This document shows positions 9,030 through 17,129 of a stretch of 21,210 nucleotides of DNA, in pieces (within the stretch, counting starts at the first letter, position 1; every line of letters starts with the position of its first letter). The notes under the pieces were generated by a model that saw only the letters and a program-made list of their open reading frames with translations, had not been told where the DNA came from and did not search any database. Position numbers and translations under genes: made by a program. The stretch is taken from positions 1 through 21,210 of the forward strand of contig JAWQRM010000589.1 of NCBI GenBank assembly GCA_033557675.1, written 5' to 3'. The DNA comes from Coptodactyla brooksi (taxonomy: Eukaryota > Arthropoda > Insecta > Coleoptera > Scarabaeidae).

Positions 9030-9262
9030 CTACAGTATTTAAAACCAATGACACCTTAAAACGAACCCTTAACAATACTAAAGATAAAATAAAAATAATG
9101 GATAAAAATGGTGTCTATAAATTGTAATGTGAAACTTGCAAAGCAACCTACATAAGAAAAATAGGCAGAGATTTTAAACTACGAATTAAAGAACATAAAC
9201 TCAACGAAAAATCTAATTTTGGCAATCACCTCTTCTTTACTAAACATAATTTCAACATAATT
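9030..9262 (+). pseudogene. Penelope-like element, GIY-YIG endonuclease relic
   Basis: The plus-strand frame from about 9048 reads NDTLKRTLNNTKDKIKIM, then DKNGVYKL, a stop, CETCKATYIRKIGRDFKLRI and KEHKL. This is the C-terminal GIY-YIG nuclease layout of Penelope-like retroelements: G-V-Y as the GIY strand, a C-x-x-C pair, T-Y-I as the YIG strand, and R-x-F-K-x-R-I-K-E-H as the catalytic-Arg helix. In the family this domain nicks target DNA for integration. The stop between GVYKL and CETC, and loss of the expected Gly after TYI, show it is dead. No reverse transcriptase is seen. Coding similarity ends near a (TA) run at 9270. Confidence 0.75.
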
Positions 9263-9269
9263 ATACATG

Positions 9270-9292
9270 TATATATATATATATATATATAT
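9270..9292. repeat. (TA)n microsatellite
   Basis: An uninterrupted TA/AT run at the right edge of the Penelope-like fragment; a shorter run lies at about 9006-9020. Confidence 0.9.
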
Positions 9293-9539
9293 TATAGTAA
9301 TGACAAATAATACGACAGTGACAAGGTATTGACAGACAGAACTTGGGAAGTTAAGGAAGGCTAGACTGTATATATTACTTCACAAAAAGTTTGGCAGAAA
9401 CATTTATTACAAAAAAAAAAACAGATGTTCACTGATATTTTGAAACAGTAATTTAAAAGTTTAATTAAACAAAAACGTTTTGTTTCACAACTAATTAATA
9501 TTTCAAATAAGTTGATTAAACTAAGTAAGTTGAATTTAA

Positions 9540-10249
9540 AGGTAGATTTTGGAAGGAATATAACCAAGGCAAGATACGAGAAAATGTATTAAGTGGAAAA
9601 TATAGAAAAGAAGGGAAAATGTCAATAGAAACATATGCAATGTTTAAATACAGTAATGTTGTAAATTTGGAACCAAAATTAGAAAATTCTATACTTATAT
9701 AGACATTTTGAAGAAGATATTCACAGGACTGTTATAACTCAAAGAATAGGGAATATGGAAGAATTTACTGATTGACTCAGAAAGTATAATGATTTAGATA
9801 TAACTTCTAGATAACAAAGTGGCAGACACCGCGCTCAAAATTACAATAATAGTAATAGAAATAATAGTTGTTCTAATCAAAACGTAGAAAATGTTAATAA
9901 CACAGGAAATTTCAATGATAAGGGAAATCTCTACGACAAGGGAAATTATAATAATACAGGTGATTTCAGTTCTAGGGGGAATTTTAATGGTAGAAGTAAT
10001 CGTACTGGGAATCGGGAAAATTATCCAACTAGGCATAAATCAAATATCTATAATCAGTCTTACACTCAAAATTATGCAAGGCCAACGAGTTATCGAGAAA
10101 ACAATAGATGGGACGAGTACATCACATCAAATATAAAATGTCCAGCTAGCACAATCACACCAGAACAAGCATCTGGTATGGAAAATAATAATACGGTTAT
10201 TTCGCAGACAAATGATCAATTTTTATACACTATCGCATACATAAATTAG
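9540..10249 (+). pseudogene. Ty3/Gypsy-type Gag relic
   Basis: From about 9548 the plus strand reads FWKEYNQGKIRENVLSGKYR with MSIETYAMFKY downstream, the retrotransposon Gag helix layout (tryptophan, then R-x-G-x-Y, then an M-S-x-x-x-Y helix). A frameshift near 9700 leads to HFEEDIHRTVITQRIGNMEE. Two stops follow (near 9774 and at 9812-9814). The last part, 9815-10249, is one open frame of 144 codons, strikingly rich in Asn, Gly, Arg and Tyr. Short GN-centred words (GNFNDKGN, KGNYNNTGDF, RGNFNGRSN) recur every 6-9 residues, like the basic nucleic-acid-binding tail of Gag. No CCHC zinc knuckle is visible. Protease, polymerase and LTRs are not seen. ATG frames at 9794-10136 on either strand are out of frame. 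Dead. Confidence 0.7.
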
Positions 10250-10340
10250 TAGATAATATAAAACACCAAACTATTTATAATATAAATTCTACCATACCAA
10301 AGAGAAAAATTTTTCCAGAGATACAGTGTTGTTTAAAAAA

Positions 10341-10360
10341 AATTGATTGATTGATTGATC
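10341..10360. repeat. (GATT)n short tandem repeat
   Basis: AATTGATTGATTGATTGATC, just upstream of the hairpin at 10368-10398. Confidence 0.8.
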
Positions 10361-10367
10361 GTAAAAG

Positions 10368-10398
10368 AAGTAATCCACACAAGAAGTGTGGACTACTT
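10368..10398 (+). repeat. 13-bp near-perfect hairpin
   Basis: AAGTAATCCACAC (10368-10380) pairs with GTGTGGACTACTT (10386-10398), 12 of 13 positions, loop AAGAA. It lies about 100 bp upstream of the hammerhead-like motif, in the same probable Penelope-like segment. Confidence 0.7.
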
Positions 10399-10495
10399 AT
10401 GTTTAAATACGCTGACTTTACAAACTACGTAGGTTTGTTTTGCTTTTGTTTGTAGATGTATCGAAGCGTTCTATTCTTGATGTTTGTAGATTTAA

Positions 10496-10537
10496 AAGAC
10501 CTGATGAAGAGAAAATATATTCTCGAAACGTTGTCTT
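10496..10537 (+). ncRNA. Candidate minimal type-I hammerhead ribozyme
   Basis: The plus strand contains in order: AAGAC (10496-10500), the core CTGATGA (10501-10507), a five-base-pair stem GAGAA/TTCTC (10509-10513 with 10520-10524) around AATATA, then GAAACGTT (10525-10532) and GTCTT (10533-10537). AAGAC and GTCTT pair perfectly as stem I. CUGAUGA and GAAA are the conserved catalytic core, and ACGU would form a very short palindromic stem III, as described for hammerheads in Penelope-like elements, where they self-cleave transcripts. Cleavage would follow U10532. One deviation is an extra A (10508) between CUGAUGA and stem II. Penelope-like fragments lie on both sides, which fits. Activity is untested. 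Confidence 0.65.
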
Positions 10538-10621
10538 CAACAAAGCAGTTTCATTTTGAAATAAATTCACTGTTGGTAATAATAGCAAACTAATTTCAAA
10601 ATTTAAAGAACAGAACTACAG

Positions 10622-10758
10622 GTTGGTACATACTGTTTCCACAGATATCTAAAGTACATATAGATATTTATGAGGGCGATCCTTTCCCTTGGTTACCACG
10701 AAATTTTTCTAATAATGCCACTATAAATTTCACTTTTAACATAAATTTTACAAGTTAA
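10622..10758 (+). pseudogene. Exon-like open segment, array copy A
   Basis: After an acceptor-like CTACAG at 10616-10621, an open frame runs to TAA at 10756-10758. It includes LFPQISKVHIDIYEGDPF, then PWLPRNFSNNATINFTFNIN. The same residues at the same spacing recur in copies ending near 12590, 18580 and 20150, without indels relative to this one over about 125 bp. The shared core is K-V-H-x-D-I-Y, D-P, W-L-P-R, N-N and N-F-T-F-N-I. I do not recognise the protein. It is the most diverged copy with the frame still open, so it probably predates the local amplification. Confidence 0.45.
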
Positions 10759-10869
10759 CGTATGGATTGGAATTAGTGGTTATTTTCAAATAGAAAAAAT
10801 CTCTTAATGCCACAAGTGATTTAGACTTTTGTTCTTCAAACAAACTCCAATGTCCAATTACATTTTTAA

Positions 10870-11001
10870 TTTAAAGAAAATAACATACCAAAGATATCAG
10901 GTGATACTAGAATAGAAATAATATCAAAAACATTACAAATTTCAAAGAACCAAATTTTAGTAAAGAAAATCATCATGGCAGCATCATATATGGTCAAATA
11001 A
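10870..11001 (+). other. Open segment downstream of copy A
   Basis: An open plus-strand frame with ENNIPKISGDTRIEIISKTL, ending at TAA 10999-11001. The word ISGDTRIEI resembles ILGDTVITI in the exon-like segment at 15163-15300, suggesting both descend from one ancestral exon. No family is recognised. Confidence 0.35.
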
Positions 11002-11017
11002 AAACTATCTATATTGA

Positions 11018-11209
11018 TATTTTAGGGTTAATTCTACTGGTTGGTTACTATTTAACTTCTCTAGTAATGCCATTGTAAATTTAACTTTTAGCGTACGTTT
11101 TAAAAGCTTACGAATGATCTGGAGTGATTGCTTATTTTCTGATTTCATAAATCTCTTAATGAATGACCATAGGCGATTTAGCCATTGCGATAAAATATCT
11201 TTACTTTGA
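11018..11209 (+). pseudogene. Exon-like open segment, array copy B
   Basis: A 63-codon open frame without ATG, from after a TGA (11015-11017) to TGA at 11207-11209. It contains NSTGWLLFNFSSNAIVNLTF, then SVRFKSLRMIWSDCLFSDF, then INLLM. The first part is homologous in frame to copy A's WLPRNFSNNATINFTFNIN. Where copy A stops after NFTS this copy reads on through FKSLRM; copy A's DNA beyond its stop still encodes a matching RMDWN, stop, WLFSN in the same frame. So the ancestral protein extended further. Unidentified. Confidence 0.4.
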
Positions 11210-11299
11210 AAATAAACTACATACGTTGCCCTATAAAAAATGGATTGTGACAACAAGTGTTTGTCGAATCATTGTATCTGGACAGGTGTTGAAAAATGA

Positions 11300-11700
11300 A
11301 ACGAAATTGATAAATGGTAAAATTGTGGTAGTTATAGATTGATAAAATTGAGAGAATTGACACCACAAGATAGCTATAAATATGTGCTGCAAGTGCATTA
11401 ACCTGTTCGTTTGGGCATGTTCTGTGTGGTTTGTTGCATATTAATTTGCCTATTTCATAGGTTTCAGTTATTTCTGGTAAGTGATCTGTTTGTATTTGGT
11501 GTAATATTTTTAAGTTATGTTCTTCGTTGAAATCATATTTAGTAGAGAGGTGTTTCATTGTGTTTATGTTCCTGAATTCGTAGTTTAAGACCACATTGCA
11601 AATTGTAGACACGATTTTTATCCATTATATTTATTTTATCTCTAGTATTGATAAGGGTTTGTTTTAAGGTGCAATTTATTTTAAATACTGGAGTATTTCA
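11300..11700 (-). pseudogene. Penelope-like element relic (minus strand)
   Basis: The minus strand holds MKHLSTKYDFNEEHNLKILH followed by ITETYEIGKLI and NKPHRTCPNEQVN, the C-terminal end of a Penelope-like polyprotein. This frame is open from an ATG at 11612 to about 11217, but the final residues are probably read-through into flanking DNA. Upstream (11700-11590) the DNA matches the plus-strand fragment at 9040-9130 (words such as ACCTTAAAAC and AATGGATAAAAA), but most of the GIY-YIG region is deleted. Nonfunctional. Confidence 0.7.
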
Positions 11701-11880
11701 GTATATATTAGCAGTAAATAATAAGTATCTAATTTTGGCAAACGCCCCCTCTTTACTAAACATAATTTCAATGAAGAACACAATTTAAAAATATTACACC
11801 AAACACAAAAAGGTCACTTACTAGAAATAACTGAAGCCTACGAAATAGACAAACTAATACACAACAAACCAGACATAGCT
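11690..11880 (+). mobile_element. Penelope-like element 3' fragment (plus strand)
   Basis: The plus strand reads PPLFTKHNFNEEHNLKILHQ, then GHLLEITEAYEIDKLIHNKP, nearly the same peptide as the minus-strand copy just to the left. The two share a short AT-rich junction near 11690-11720 (AATACTGGAGTATT is almost palindromic). The arrangement mirrors 8877-9262 with the roles of the strands exchanged. Similarity stops near 11880. Confidence 0.7.
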
Positions 11881-12280
11881 GGCATGTCAGCTAGTAGTTA
11901 GTCTCTTCAAATTTTGGCGTAGTGGTGGCTTCGTTTTTACTTTGTTACAAAGCCAAAGATTCCAAACCCTCAACTTTACAGACGTAATATGCCTAAACGA
12001 ACAGATTTGAACCTAGTCAAGCACAACATACAATTGATGTCCAAGCCACAAGCGTATTATATCAACAATCCATTTACTCTATTCACCTGGCTATATTCTC
12101 CTGGAAATACAATGAATTTCCATCTAACATAGCTTTCATTGGCATGGATATAAAATAATTTAAAATCTGTTTCGGTAAATATTTTTTGCTTATGTCTATT
12201 ACAGTTGCTTTTGCTTGAATAGTATTATTGCATAGATTGATAATAATATATGTTCATAATATATATTCTTAATATATGAT

Positions 12281-12484
12281 CTATCTGTCATTTATCTTAG
12301 TTATATTTACATTTAATTTAGAGGTTGATTGAATGGTATTAATGTAAATACCTAAGCTAATATTATAATAGCAAACAACTTTCAAAATGTATTGTTTTCT
12401 TAAATTATAGCAAAACTGATCTTTATTACAGACATATGTTATGACGTTTTGTGTATATTGTTTCCACATATACATAAAGTTCAT
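12281..12484 (-). other. 67-codon minus-strand frame within array unit (probably spurious)
   Basis: An ATG frame antisense to the exon-like segment. Other array copies carry stops in this frame, so it is not conserved. No domain is recognised. Confidence 0.2.
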
Positions 12485-12638
12485 CCAGATATTTATGGTA
12501 ACGATCCTTTGGGTTGGTTACCACGTACCTTCTGTAATAGTGTTATTATGAATTTCACTTTTAACATAAATTTTACGAGCTAACAAACTTTCAAGGATGT
12601 ACAATTGCAACTGTACACAATACGATCCTATATGACTA

Positions 12639-12686
12639 AGCTAATAACAACTCCATACACATAAATGTATGGAGTTGTTATTAGCT
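12639..12686 (+). repeat. Perfect 21-bp inverted repeat at array unit junction
   Basis: The arm 12639-12659, beginning AGCTAATAACAACTCC, is perfectly complementary to 12666-12686, with a six-base loop CATAAA. The left arm is part of the normal unit tail (also at 13316-13340), but the inverted right arm is not present there, so it arose at this junction. Confidence 0.9.
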
Positions 12687-13399
12687 AATCCTTATATTGT
12701 AACCCTATTTTAATATATTACGTATATCTTTATTATCTTAATTAATCGAAACTGGTTAAGCATAGCACATAATTCATATCCAAGACAGATGAGATTTATT
12801 TCAACAATCCATTCTACTCTATTCACCTGGCTATATACGGAACCACAATGAATTTATATCTAACATATTTTTTTTGTGGCATGGATATAAAGTAATTTAA
12901 AATCTCTTTCTGTACTGTTGCTTTTGATTGAATAGTATTATTGCACAGATTCTACTTAGAAGTACTGCATTTTTAATATATGTTTATCTTTCATTTATCT
13001 GAGTAAATATTTACATTTAATTGCTGCAAATTTATGAACTGATATTATAATAGGACAATTTTCAAAATGTATTGTTCTAGCGCAAAACTGATCTTTATTA
13101 CAGACATATATTATCGAGGTTTCGTGCATATTGTTTCCACATATACGCAAAGTGCATCTAGATATTTATGGCAACGATCCTTTGAGTTGGTTACCCCACG
13201 TACCTTCTGTAATAATGTTATTATGAATTTCACTTTTAACATAAACTTTGCGAGTTAACGAACTTCCAAGGATGCATAATCGAAGCTGTACACAATAAGA
13301 TCCTATAAATGACTAAGCTAATAACAACTCCATACATCGAAGCCAGTAAATACAATTTAAAAATTAAAACAAATATTTAGACCTTATAAATGCTATTAC

Positions 13400-13413
13400 T
13401 GAGTCATGACTCA
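13400..13413. repeat. 14-bp palindrome TGAGTCATGACTCA
   Basis: A perfect palindrome containing two overlapping AP-1-like TGAGTCA words. Related modules at about 13490, 18725 and 19080 lack the full palindrome, so a regulatory role is doubtful. Confidence 0.5.
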
Positions 13414-13510
13414 ATATCAACACCCCTTGCGTCAATGACAGGTAATATAATAAATATCCTAAAAGGAACAAACGAACCTTGTAGATCACGTTACTGGGTC
13501 ATATCCTACT

Positions 13511-13533
13511 AGCTTTTAATGTTATTAAAAGCT
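13511..13533 (+). repeat. Perfect 10-bp hairpin
   Basis: AGCTTTTAAT (13511-13520), loop GTT, ATTAAAAGCT (13524-13533). Confidence 0.8.
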
Positions 13534-13544
13534 GGAAAAAATAT

Positions 13545-15080
13545 TGCTGAAAAACTTAGATAAATTAAATCTTAAAAGACATAAATCGACAAGATAAATT
13601 AAATCTTACTTGTAGAATAATTAGTATGCTACTTCTACTCAAACTTAATGCTCCACAAACTGAAGAAAATGTAGACAAAGAAAAAAAAATAGGAACTATA
13701 AAGTGATACGTAAAAGGTTTTGATGAATGAACCACCCTTCGTTTTCCCACTAATAAATACCGAAAATAGTTTAATTAATTAGTTATATAATAAGAGGGCT
13801 TTACAAATATACAAGTTAATGAGAGATGTTTTGGACAAAGAAAAAATTCCCTGCGATTGAAACAAGATATTTTATGCCCAATATAGCAAAGGGTGATAAC
13901 CTGCAGTTCAAATATTAAGGACATATTACACTACTTTGTACGTACTATATCTTCAAGTCAATTCCTTAATACAAATCAGATACTCTATGGTGGTTGGCCG
14001 TAAATTTTAAAGATTTGTTATTATAACTCTTGCAAAAAGAGCAGATATCATATTGTGAAGTCAAAACGGTTAGTTACAGCAAATATTTTATCTTGACTTC
14101 TGATATCACTTAATAGATGCTGGCTTCGTATATCTAACTTATGAATACACCGTGCATTGTTGGTTTTATGTTGCATAAGCCAGTTTACTTTTCTATACCG
14201 GTTGACCTTGCTTTAAGGCTAAGAATCCGATAAGCAGCAATAAGAAACTCACGTCAGAATTCGTGGTTTTGCGGTGTTCATAAGCGTATTATCTTTCATT
14301 TTCTTATACAATATTCATTAGACGTGATGGCCTTAAGAAAAAAAGGAGGCAATTTCCGAAAATGACTTAATCTTAGAAAAAAATTAAATACCTTCTGTGG
14401 TACACAATTGAAACCTTTTGAATAATGAAAACAATCACCATAAAATTGCGTAATGAATGTCCCCTCCTCGAATTACCGACCGTGGCTCTTAATATTCAAA
14501 TTTACCGACCGGCGGAGAACTCACTAACCCACAACTATGTTATACATCATATATAGGTTGATTCATTATCGGCCGTTTTTACCGTACGCCTATAATCAGT
14601 CTGTACGTATCATCATTAGTGCACCAGAAGATTATAGCTTTATATAGGCCATCCAGCCCGTCTGTTTATATTGGGAATTCAATTTTGTCGTAGAGAAACT
14701 AATAGAAGGCAATAACTCGGGCAATTGGTCCTTTGGACTATAATTAACGTCGATAAAGGCTAATACTTAATTAAGATGCGTAGGCTTTCGATTAATATCA
14801 TCGCGGACGATGCGTGGACAATCGACTCTCGATTCCACCACCTCAACTGGACTTGACAAGTTGACTTTCTCTCGTTTCTTTGTATGTGACAAAAATTATA
14901 TTTTCCTTCCATTCACCTTCCTCAGCCTTCGAAGCTTTATTGATTATAAATTAATATAACGGCCATACTTATGACATCAACATAACGACCGTAAATATAT
15001 TATGACGTTCACCAAGCTGCATATAAAGCTGATTCAGGAAGAGCGAAGTATCGCCATAAACTTTAAATTTACATCAAAGT
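13545..15080. other. Low-copy spacer with a GC-richer block at 14460-14880
   Basis: I find no gene or transposon motif. The block at about 14460-14880 is less AT-rich, contains two ACCGACC words and looks like unique, possibly conserved noncoding DNA. The 61-codon minus frame at 13565-13750 has no domain. Confidence 0.4.
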
Positions 15081-15162
15081 TTAGTTTATGAATTATATCG
15101 TTCTTATGTACTGGATATTGGTTCCATCTTAATGGATATGTACATGATGTTCCATATTTCAG

Positions 15163-15300
15163 GCCCGAATATTTGCGTGTATTTGCAAGGGTACAGATGC
15201 AGAAAATAGTGAAAAGAAACTATTAAATATTTTCTGTGAAAATGCTGCAAATATATTAGGTGATACTGTAATAACAATAGCAGCAAACAACACATTATGA
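15163..15300 (+). pseudogene. Exon-like open segment after a splice-acceptor-like site
   Basis: CCATATTTCAG at 15152-15162 is a good splice acceptor. An open frame of 45 codons follows to TGA at 15298-15300: it starts ARIFACICKGTDAENSEKKL, then LNIFCENAANILGDTVITIA. Amino-acid use is more protein-like than chance AT-rich frames. Past the TGA the same frame reads QTYIVNIIVHQATRLVRIVS before the next stop, and that continuation is preserved in frame in copies near 18410 and 19980. So the TGA may be a secondary nonsense mutation within a longer coding exon. The protein is unidentified. The unit is interrupted at 15378 by the mariner insertion. Confidence 0.45.
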
Positions 15301-15516
15301 CAGACATACATTGTAAATATCATAGTTCACCAAGCCACTCGTTTAGTGCGTATTGTTTCCACAAACATATGAAATCTATTGGGTTGTTTGAAATGTAATT
15401 TCGTTTTTTTTTGCAACAGAGGTGTTAGTTCTATTTTAACCAGCCAACTTCATTGTACGCCGTATATGCATTAAATATTCTGACAACTGACATTGCAAAG
15501 TTGATTATTAAGTTTA

Positions 15517-15700
15517 GAGCTCTTTTCAAAATTTTTGGGAGGATACCATGATCAATGTTAAAATGTACTCTCACCAACTGGACAAATAGATTGCATGGTT
15601 TTTGGCAAACTGGTTTGCAAAATCTTTTGCAAAAGTTTGGTAAATTTTTTGCAAGTTTGCAAAATTTTTGGGAGCTCTTTTCAAAATTTTTGGGAGAATA
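15517..15700. repeat. 155-bp tandem duplication with TTTGCAAA-rich core inside mariner
   Basis: GAGCTCTTTTCAAAATTTTT starts at 15517 and 15672, each followed by GGGAG, a GATCAA word and CACCAACTGGACAAAT. Between the two lie several TTTGCAAA/GCAAAATTTT words. The same sequence, including the TTTGCAAA-rich core, recurs at 20262-20425. Confidence 0.85.
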
Positions 15701-16041
15701 TCACGATCAAATCTAAAGTGTATTGTCACCAACTGGACAAATTACAGATTCACTCAAACAGAAGAGGCCAAGAAAAAAAGGTATAGTGTCTTACCAAGAT
15801 AATGCGAAACCGCATACCATACTTATCATATTCTCCAGACCTGGCACCCTCCAATTATTACTTGTTTCGGTCTCTACAATTTTTTTTTACTGCAGAACCT
15901 TTACTTCAAACGAAGCCGTCAAAAATTACTTTGATCAGTTTTTTGTCAGCAAGGATCAGATTTTATGACCGTGGAATCATGCTACTACCAGAAAGGTGGC
16001 AAAAAGTGTTATACCAAAATGCTGAATATGTAATTATATAA
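15700..16041 (+). pseudogene. mariner transposase relic, catalytic C-terminal part
   Basis: Plus-strand frames give KVYCHQLDKLQ, then KQKRPRKKGIVSYQDNAKPH (around the second catalytic Asp, QDN). After a frameshift between about 15805 and 15823 comes YSPDLAPSNYYLFRSLQ, where the third catalytic Asp of the DD34D triad (APSDYH in active members) is Asn. Further shifts give NYFDQFFVSKDQI and then RGIMLLPERWQKVLYQNAEY up to the stop near 16041. Domain order and C-terminus match irritans/mellifera-like mariners. Two frameshifts, the D-to-N change and the missing first half make it inactive. Confidence 0.88.
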
Positions 16042-16120
16042 TATATTTATACTCTCTAAGAAAGGTGCCTTTCACTTTCACAAAAAAAAAACGAAATTTC
16101 TTTCCAAACAATCTAATATA

Positions 16121-16975
16121 CATTCAGGTCGATTCTTCCTTTTCAAAACTTTCCGTAAATGTCCAGCGAGTAAATTTTCCATCACATACAGGAATCAAAT
16201 CCGAAATTTTTATAAAATAAAAGGATTCTGAAAAAGGTTTTGTAATAGAATAAATTCTTAAAAACCAACATAAAATGTAACAGAATAACAGAGTATAAAA
16301 TAAAACAGAACTCCAAATGCAGAAATTAAATAAAAATAAAATGATTCTAAGAGAATAATCTAAAGTAAAATAAATTCTTAAAATCTATTTGAGCAAAAAA
16401 TAAAATGAAATTCTAAAGTTAAAGAATTAAAAGAAGTACATAATGTGTAGTAGTTATATATATTCAAGTCGACGGATTTTCCCTTTTCAAAAGTTTCTAT
16501 AAATACCCAGCGAAGAAATTTCTCATCACATTCAGAAGACAAGTCTGTAATTCTTATAAAATAGAAGTATTTTAAAAAATGCTTTGTAATAACATAAATT
16601 CTTAAAATACCCATATGAGTAAAATAGAATAAAACATAATTCTAAATGCAGACATTGAAAGGAATAAAAGAATTCTAAGAATACAATCTGCAGTAAAATT
16701 TTTAAAACCCACTTGAGCGGAAAATAAAAAATGTGTAATTGTTGTATATATACATTCAAGTCCGTCGACTTAATATATGTAAATAATCCATATGGGTATT
16801 TACATATGGGTAATAACATATATGTAATAGAATAAAAGGATTCAAAAAAATGTTCTATAATGAAATAAATCCTTAAAAATCGATATCAATATAAAATAAA
16901 ACAGAAAAAATTCTAAATGCAGAAATTGAAAAAATAATAAAATGATTCTAAAAAAGAATCCCGCTACGATCAGAA
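16121..16975. repeat. Three-copy tandem repeat (about 340, 292 and 225 bp)
   Basis: CATTCAGGTC starts at 16121, TATTCAAGTC at 16461 and CATTCAAGTC at 16753. Within each unit TAAAATAAA-type words and AAATGCAGA(A/C)ATT (16313, 16644, 16912) recur in order. The third unit lacks the CCTTTTCAAAA-TTTC part and has an inverted ATATGTAAATA...TATTTACATAT segment instead. The minus-strand ATG frames at 16378-16819 arise from this repeat and are not genes. No similarity to coding sequence is seen. Confidence 0.85.
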
Positions 16976-17129
16976 AATAAAATAGATTTATAAAACTTGT
17001 TCAAACTATTGAACCGTGCGAAAAAATTGAACTTATCGTGATATTTGCGATATTTCGAAACTCGCAAAATGGAAATTGTTTTTTCTACAGGAAAAAAAAA
17101 CATTTCCATAAAGTCTTCTAGATGTGTTG

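Larger units (their letters stand above)
11990..13540 (+). repeat. Two tandem units of the ~0.7 kb array family
   Basis: Landmarks recur in order: CAACAATCCATT near 12062 and 12805 (offset about 743 bp), TTAAAATCT, AAAATGTATTG near 12384 and 13066, CTTTATTACAGACATAT near 12421 and 13096, TATTGTTTCCACATATAC, GTTGGTTACC near 12515 and 13187, then TGTACACAATA and CTAATAACAACTCCATACA. Each unit holds an acceptor-like TTTATTACAG followed by the exon-like segment. In the first unit the frame is open to TAA near 12581. In the second, a two-base CC insertion near 13195 breaks it; the 13067-13258 ATG frame spans that break and is not ancestral. A tail module follows at 13376-13540. Confidence 0.8.
15379..16116 (+). 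mobile_element. Deleted mariner (738 bp) with both terminal repeats
   Basis: The left repeat 15379-15411 and the right repeat 16084-16116 (inverted) match at most of about 33 positions, each ending in ATTTCG and a T-run. TA dinucleotides flank both ends (15377-15378, 16117-16118). At 738 bp it is well short of the roughly 1.3 kb of intact mariners. The N-terminal half of the transposase gene is missing and replaced by a 155-bp tandem duplication (15517-15826 region, anchors GAGCTCTTTTC at 15517 and 15672). It could have moved only with transposase supplied in trans. Confidence 0.85.

Noticed and set aside
9794..10136. 80- and 81-codon ORFs, Ile-rich
   Set aside because: They are out of frame or antisense to the Gag relic, whose Asn/Gly-rich frame runs from 9815 to 10249.
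13067..13258. 63-codon plus-strand ORF as an intact gene
   Set aside because: A two-base insertion near 13195 joins two frames that are separate in the other array copies; the composite is accidental.
13400..13413. AP-1-type regulatory palindrome
   Set aside because: Related modules in the array do not keep the palindrome, so it is probably chance within a repeat; kept only as a low-confidence repeat.
16378..16819. Minus-strand ORFs rich in Phe, Tyr and Leu that look like membrane segments
   Set aside because: They overlap the AT-rich three-copy tandem repeat; hydrophobicity comes from T-rich codons, and the frames are not kept between units.
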